Origin: Candidatus Zhuqueibacterota bacterium
Lineage (GTDB): Bacteria; Zhuqueibacterota; Zhuqueibacteria; Oceanimicrobiales; Oceanimicrobiaceae
DNA: 43,439 bases
Assembly (NCBI GenBank): GCA_029262035.1
Contig: JAJDAE010000185.1
Location: 1-43,439, forward strand
Direction of reading: 5' to 3'
Each line of letters begins with the position of its first letter. Within the stretch, counting starts at the first letter, position 1. The position numbers and the translations under genes were made by a program. Positions 38,019 through 43,439 of the stretch are shown here, in pieces. The notes below the pieces were generated by a model. The model saw only the letters and a list, made by a program, of their open reading frames with translations, did not search any database and had not been told where the DNA came from.

Positions 38019-39026
38019 GTGAGGCTTCCTTTGTCTTTAAAAGAAATTTGTGCACCAATCCAAAAAGACCTTGAAAGGTATGAGGTTGAGTTTAAAAATT
38101 TATTGAAATCAAATGTTTTCCTGATCGATAAAGTTATCCAATACATCATTGCAAATAAAGGTAAACGGCTTCGGCCAATCCTGGTAATTCTTACAAGTCG
38201 GTTACATCTCACCAATGGCGCTGATTTGGAAAGCCGTAACCTGAAAGCTGCGGCGATCATGGAACTGCTCCACACCGCAACTTTGGTTCACGATGATGTT
38301 GTGGATGGCTCTAATCAAAGGCGTGGTGTACCCTCCGTAAATTCAATTTGGAAAAACAAAGTCTCCGTTTTGATGGGCGATTACCTGTTTTCGAAGTCTC
38401 TGTTGGCAATGCTGAGCCTCAAAAGTATGCACGCCTATGAGATTATTTCGGAAACCGCCGAACGAATGGCAAAGGGTGAGCTTTTAGGGGTTGAGAGAAG
38501 TAAAGATTTTTGGATGGAAGAGGAGGTTTACTTTAGACTGATTGGCGATAAAACAGCTTCATTGTTGGCGGCGGCTTGCCAGTTGGGAGCAGTGTCTGTA
38601 TCAGAAAACCCTGAAGATTGGCAGTCCATGAAAGAATTTGGAGAAAACCTGGGGATTGCTTTTCAAATCCGTGATGATTTGTTGGATATTCTTGGCAAAG
38701 AGAAAAAAACAGGTAAACCGCTAGGCAATGATATTCGCGATAATAAAGTAACATTGCCGCTTATTCATGCATTGCGCCAAGCTCCGAAAGGAGAAGCGAG
38801 ACGTATTATTCGCCTGTTAAAACGTAACGCTAAAAAGCGCACAAACCGCACCGATATTAAAGATATAATCTCATTTGTCGAAACTCATGGTGGTATTGAA
38901 TATGCAATGGAAACGGCAAATAATTATATTGAACAGGCAAGAAATTCTCTTGCTCGATACCCGGATACGGCTTATAAAAAATCTTTAAATGAGTTGGTAA
39001 CTTTTATTACAACCAGAGAAAGCTGA
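38019..39026 (+). CDS. Polyprenyl synthetase family protein (trans-isoprenyl diphosphate synthase; non-ATG start)
   Basis: NKGKRLRPILVIL; LVHDDVVDGSNQRRGVPSVN (FARM) and FQIRDDLLDILG (SARM) Asp-rich motifs. Confidence 0.95.
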   Translation: MRLPLSLKEICAPIQKDLERYEVEFKNLLKSNVFLIDKVIQYIIANKGKRLRPILVILTSRLHLTNGADLESRNLKAAAIMELLHTATLVHDDVVDGSNQRRGVPSVNSIWKNKVSVLMGDYLFSKSLLAMLSLKSMHAYEIISETAERMAKGELLGVERSKDFWMEEEVYFRLIGDKTASLLAAACQLGAVSVSENPEDWQSMKEFGENLGIAFQIRDDLLDILGKEKKTGKPLGNDIRDNKVTLPLIHALRQAPKGEARRIIRLLKRNAKKRTNRTDIKDIISFVETHGGIEYAMETANNYIEQARNSLARYPDTAYKKSLNELVTFITTRES

Positions 39027-39150
39027 TACGAGTAAAATAGTCCAATACTTCTTCACCATTTTCAGAGTTTTGTTGCTATATTGCTGTAATTGCGAATTAA
39101 GAGTTTTAGTAAGTAATATTAGATTTATAATAATTTAGATAGGAAGAATT

Positions 39151-40083
39151 ATGCCAAGGACTTTAGTGACAGGCGGCGCTGGCTTTTTAGGCTCACATCT
39201 CTGCGAATATTTGTTAAAAAAAGGCCACGAAGTAATTGCAATGGACAACTTATCAACAGGGAATGTTGAGAATATTACACATCTGCAATCCGAGAAATTT
39301 AAATTTATAAAACATGATGTAACAGAGTACATTTATTGTGCCGGCCCCATCGATTACATTTTACATTTTGCATCGCCTGCCAGCCCCAAAGATTACCTGG
39401 AAATGCCAATTCAAACTTTAAAAGTTGGTTCGCTTGGAACCCATAAAGCGCTTGGCTTGGCAAAAGAAAAAAATGCCACATTGTTACTTGCTTCAACTTC
39501 TGAGACTTATGGCGACCCACAGGAACATCCGCAAAAAGAAAGTTATTGGGGGCATGTTAACCCCGTAGGCCCACGAGGCGTTTATGATGAAGCTAAGCGT
39601 TTTGCAGAAGCAAGCACCATGGCCTATCACCGCTTTCATGGGGTTGATACAAAAATAGTTCGTATTTTCAATACCTACGGTCCGCGTATGCGACCTAATG
39701 ATGGCCGCGCAATTCCGGCATTTGTGCCCCAGGCATTGCGTAACGAGTCAATCACAGTTTTTGGTGATGGTTCGCAGACTAGAAGCTTTTGCTACGTGGA
39801 TGATCTAATAGAAGGAATTATCAGATTACTTCTTTCAGATTATCATGAGCCCGTAAATATCGGTAATCCACAGGAAATGACGATTAAAGAACTGGCGGAA
39901 AGTATTGTAAAAGTTACCGGTAGCCGCAGTGAAGTTATTTACAAAGACCTACCTGTTGATGACCCCAAAGTTCGCCAGCCTGACATTACCAGGGCAAAGT
40001 CTGTTTTAGGTTGGGAACCAAGAGTTAGTTTTCAAGATGGCTTGGAAAAAACAGTCGATTGGTTTAGAACACAAAAACTCTAA
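39151..40083 (+). CDS. NAD-dependent epimerase/dehydratase, UDP-glucuronate decarboxylase-like
   Basis: [93 protein letters not shown]. Confidence 0.93.
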   Translation: MPRTLVTGGAGFLGSHLCEYLLKKGHEVIAMDNLSTGNVENITHLQSEKFKFIKHDVTEYIYCAGPIDYILHFASPASPKDYLEMPIQTLKVGSLGTHKALGLAKEKNATLLLASTSETYGDPQEHPQKESYWGHVNPVGPRGVYDEAKRFAEASTMAYHRFHGVDTKIVRIFNTYGPRMRPNDGRAIPAFVPQALRNESITVFGDGSQTRSFCYVDDLIEGIIRLLLSDYHEPVNIGNPQEMTIKELAESIVKVTGSRSEVIYKDLPVDDPKVRQPDITRAKSVLGWEPRVSFQDGLEKTVDWFRTQKL

Positions 40084-40269
40084 TACTTGTATTCAGATTA
40101 TTTAATACCACCACTTTTATAACTACAATTTTTTTGATTTAAAATTATTGGTCTGATAGTTTAAGTAAGATTTATCAAACCGGAAAATTTGCTTCTAAAA
40201 AATCTCCTCCTTGACTTTCACAAAAAAAATCTTTGATTTACAAGTTGTTCTAAATGAGGATTAAGTTTT

Positions 40270-40623
40270 TTGGATTCAAAAGAATTAGCGCTTAAAGTAG
40301 CAGAGTTGTCTCTCGAAAAAAAAGCAACAGATGTAATTATTATGGATTTGCGTGGACTAACTTCCATGACAGATTATTTTGTGATTTGTTCGGGTGATAC
40401 AAACACGCAGGTCAAAGCCATTTCCGATCATATTTTATCGAAACTCCGCGAAGAAAAGAGCCGTCCGCTTCATAACGAAGGCTTGTCCGGGCATGAGTGG
40501 ATTTTAATGGACTTTGTGGATGTGATGGCTCATGTTTTTCAACCGGAGAAAAGAGAATTCTATGCCTTGGAAAAATTATGGGGCGATGCAAAAATCATCG
40601 AAATTAAAGATGAAATACAATGA
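40270..40623 (+). CDS. rsfS: Ribosome silencing factor RsfS (TTG start)
   Basis: DVIIMDLRGLTSMTDYFVICSGDTNTQVKAISDHI; EGLSGHEWILMDFVDVMAHVFQPEKREFYALEKLWGDA. Confidence 0.96.
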   Translation: MDSKELALKVAELSLEKKATDVIIMDLRGLTSMTDYFVICSGDTNTQVKAISDHILSKLREEKSRPLHNEGLSGHEWILMDFVDVMAHVFQPEKREFYALEKLWGDAKIIEIKDEIQ

Positions 40624-42272
40624 ACGGAGTTGAGTATTTAAAGGAAAAGCTCACGGAGGCTTTGCAGAAGTTGGATGTTACCGGGCCGGATGTACCTCAA
40701 ATTATGCTTGAGCGCCCGAAGGTTGCTGAACATGGTGACCTTTCAACTAACATTGCCCTGCTGCTTGCGAAGGTATTAAAACGTAAACCCCGTGATATTG
40801 CTGAGGAAATTCAAAAATCATTGACCCTGGATGTTGATATTGTGGACGATGTAAATATTGCCGGACCGGGTTTTATAAATTTTAGATTAGGTGACGGTTA
40901 TTTTCACAATGTTCTCGGTGACATTTTAAGTTTGGGAAAAGACTTCGGGAAAGATACCTGGGGTAATAATGAACGTATTCAGTTTGAATTTGTAAGCGCC
41001 AATCCCACCGGACCGTTAAATATAGTTAGCGCCCGAGCGGCGACTGTGGGAGATGTATTGTCAAGCATTTTGACTTCAGTTGGTTTTGAGGTGGAGCGAG
41101 AGTATTATGTGAATGACGCCGGCCGCCAGGTACGCTTGTTGGGCATGTCGGTGAGTTCGAGCTATATGAAGCTTACCGGACAATCGGAACCGTTTCCCGA
41201 AGAAGGCTATCACGGTGATTATATTAACGATTTGGCTAAGTCATTTTTTGATGAACATGGTGAAAAGTTTGCACAACTGCAACAGAGCGAGCGGTGGAAC
41301 GAGCTTTCCGAACTGGCACTCGAAACAATTTTAAGCGCACAAAAAAAGGTGCTTGCCGATTTTGGGCTTGATTTCGATGTTTGGTTCAGAGAAAGAGTTT
41401 TGCGCCAATCCAATGATCATCTCAATGTTTTAAACAAGCTCACTGAAAATGGCCATGTGTACGAACAAGATGGCGCCAAGTGGTTCAGGGCGACTGATTT
41501 CGGAGATGAAAAAGATAGAGTACTCGTAACCAGTGAGGGGGAACCAACTTACTTTCTGGTTGATATTGCGTATCACGAGGATAAATACAAACGTAAGTTT
41601 TCCAAATTGTATGATTTATGGGGCCCCGATCATCACGGCTATATTCAAAGAGTGAAATCTGCGTTAACCGCTCTTGGGCACCCGGAAGACAGCTTTGAAG
41701 TCATCATCATTCAGCAGGTCAATTTGATTCAGGATGGCGAAGTAGTAAAAATGTCCAAGCGTGCCGGTAAGATAATTGAAATGCAGGAGCTGCTTGACGA
41801 AGTTGGGGTTGATGTTGCACGTTTCTTTTTTGTAGCGCGGCGTACCCAAAGCCCGCTGGATTTCGATCTCGATCTGGCAAAGAAGACATCCGATGAAAAT
41901 CCGGTTTATTATGTGCAATACGCGCACGCCCGGATTTGCAATGTCATTAAACACGCAGAAAGCCAGGGTGTAAAATTACCCGAGACCGCGAACTTTTCCT
42001 TACTTAAAGAGGAAGAAGAGCTTAATTTAATTAAGAAATTGTTAGAGTTCCCGGAAGTTGTTTCCAAGGCTGCTCAGTATTTAGAGGCACACCGGGTACC
42101 AAATTATCTTCAGGAGGTTGCGGCAACTCTGCACCGGTTTTATCATCATCATAAAGTTGTAACCGATGATGTTGAGTTGACTAAAGCACGACTTTTGTTA
42201 ATTCAAGGCGCGCGAGTGGTTTTTACCAACGCGCTCAATTTAATGGGTGTAAGTGCGCCTGAAAGAATGTAG
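40620..42272 (+). CDS. argS: Arginyl-tRNA synthetase
   Basis: FEFVSANPTGPLNIVSARAATVGDVLSSIL; REYYVNDAGRQVRLLG; DLWGPDHHGYIQRVKSAL; VYYVQYAHARICNV; 4-bp overlap with rsfS. Confidence 0.97.
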   Translation: MNGVEYLKEKLTEALQKLDVTGPDVPQIMLERPKVAEHGDLSTNIALLLAKVLKRKPRDIAEEIQKSLTLDVDIVDDVNIAGPGFINFRLGDGYFHNVLGDILSLGKDFGKDTWGNNERIQFEFVSANPTGPLNIVSARAATVGDVLSSILTSVGFEVEREYYVNDAGRQVRLLGMSVSSSYMKLTGQSEPFPEEGYHGDYINDLAKSFFDEHGEKFAQLQQSERWNELSELALETILSAQKKVLADFGLDFDVWFRERVLRQSNDHLNVLNKLTENGHVYEQDGAKWFRATDFGDEKDRVLVTSEGEPTYFLVDIAYHEDKYKRKFSKLYDLWGPDHHGYIQRVKSALTALGHPEDSFEVIIIQQVNLIQDGEVVKMSKRAGKIIEMQELLDEVGVDVARFFFVARRTQSPLDFDLDLAKKTSDENPVYYVQYAHARICNVIKHAESQGVKLPETANFSLLKEEEELNLIKKLLEFPEVVSKAAQYLEAHRVPNYLQEVAATLHRFYHHHKVVTDDVELTKARLLLIQGARVVFTNALNLMGVSAPERM

Positions 42273-42411
42273 AGCAAAATTGAAAATGAACTAAAGTTTT
42301 AAATTGCCTAAAGTCCATAAACAGATATCTGGGCAACGCACAAATAAGTATATTTCAAACATTTTAGTATACCACCAGGGAACGGTACTTTAAAAAAATA
42401 AGGATCAGAAA

Positions 42412-43326
42412 ATGAGCATATTGGTTGTAGGTTCGGTTGCTTTAGACACGGTAAAAACACCTTTTGGAGAGGTGACAGATGCACTTGGCGGTGCAGCAGT
42501 TTATTTTAGCGCGGCGGCTTCATATTTTTCCCCCATCAATCTTGTAGGGGTTGTGGGTACGGACTTTGATGAAAATTCACTCTCATTTTTAAAACCGAGA
42601 AATGTAGATTTGCGCGGCCTTGAAAAAGCCGAAGGTAAAACATTTCGCTGGGGCGGCACTTATGGCGATGATCTAAATTCACGCGACACAGATTTTACCC
42701 ATTTGAATGTGTTCCAGGAATTTAAACCGGTTATCCCGGATGAGTATAAACAAAGCGATTTTATTTTTCTGGCGAATATTGCACCCGAGCTTCAGCTCGA
42801 TGTTTTAAACCAGGTGACATCACCAAAACTGGTTGCTTTGGACACCATGAATTTTTGGATTGAGGGCAGTCTGGATGCGCTCAAGCAAGTGCTTCCCAAA
42901 GTAGATATTTTGATTATTAATGACTCTGAAGTGAAGCAACTGGCTGAAGAATCCAACCTGGTTAAGGGAGCGCGTATTATTCAAAATATGGGTCCGAAAG
43001 TCATCATCATCAAAAAAGGTGAGCATGGCGCACTGATGGTTTCAGAAGATTTTTCTTTCTTTGCTGCGCCGGCATATCCGCTGGAAGATTTGTGTGATCC
43101 TACCGGTGCCGGCGATACATTTGCAGGCGGTTTCATCGGCTATCTCGCAAAATGCGGCAACCCCACAAATGCAGATTACCGGCAGGCGCTGATTTACGGC
43201 AGCACACTGTCTTCTTTTTGCGTTGAAAAGTTTAGCCTCGATAAATTAGTTGATTTGTCGCAGGAGGAAATTGCCGAACGGTTTAATCAATTCTGGCAAA
43301 TGACCAAATTTGAACCGGCAAAATAA
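42412..43326 (+). CDS. PfkB family carbohydrate kinase
   Basis: LGGAAVYFSAAASYF; DTMNFWIEGS; IIIKKGEHGALM; DPTGAGDTFAGGFIGYLA. Confidence 0.93.
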   Translation: MSILVVGSVALDTVKTPFGEVTDALGGAAVYFSAAASYFSPINLVGVVGTDFDENSLSFLKPRNVDLRGLEKAEGKTFRWGGTYGDDLNSRDTDFTHLNVFQEFKPVIPDEYKQSDFIFLANIAPELQLDVLNQVTSPKLVALDTMNFWIEGSLDALKQVLPKVDILIINDSEVKQLAEESNLVKGARIIQNMGPKVIIIKKGEHGALMVSEDFSFFAAPAYPLEDLCDPTGAGDTFAGGFIGYLAKCGNPTNADYRQALIYGSTLSSFCVEKFSLDKLVDLSQEEIAERFNQFWQMTKFEPAK

Positions 43327-43332
43327 TGCAGA

Positions 43333-43397
43333 GGTTTGTAGTTCAGCCTTTAGGCTGCCCTTTAGGCGCGGGCACGCTAAAGCGTGTACTACATACC
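43333..43397. repeat. Palindromic repeat with multi-hairpin junction, same family as 6187-6230
   Basis: Outer ggtttgtagt (43333-43342)/actacatacc (43388-43397), one mismatch; cagcct-tt-aggctg (43344-43357); cacgct-aa-agcgtg (43373-43386). Confidence 0.8.
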
Positions 43398-43439
43398 TAA
43401 AACAAATTTAAGGTGAAAAATGCAAGTCACCACAAAATC

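Overview
This 43.4 kb window looks like chromosomal DNA of a Gram-negative bacterium, probably FCB-group/Calditrichota/KSB1-like. That assignment is inferred from gene content only. From left to right it contains: the 5' part of an M16 peptidase gene (minus strand, running off the left edge and absent from the ORF track); a REP-associated tyrosine transposase (RAYT) gene bracketed by mirror-image double-hairpin repeats; an FtsX/MacB-type permease; a MarR regulator with a QueG-like Fe-S/SCP2 fusion gene; a Ser/Thr kinase-TolB-like-TPR protein; a minus-strand signalling block (TonB, lipoprotein, two DUF4097 paralogs, HEAT-repeat anti-sigma, ECF sigma factor, predicted pseudokinase, TonB-dependent receptor); and a plus-strand housekeeping run (folC, rho, L31, DUF1385, prfA, prmC, phosphohexomutase, S55 peptidase, beta-propeller protein, NrnA/DHH, a degenerate M20-like protein, three consecutive histidine kinases, polyprenyl synthase, UDP-glucuronate decarboxylase-like, rsfS, argS, PfkB kinase). 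The items most worth a second look are: (1) a 15-bp operator-like motif shared by the marR promoter and the marR/Fe-S intergenic gap, (2) the RAYT flanked by inverted double hairpins, plus a distinct three-way-junction repeat family present twice, (3) a pseudokinase beside an ECF sigma operon, and (4) an M20-like protein that appears to lack all metal ligands. No CRISPR array, prophage, rRNA or tRNA was recognised by eye.
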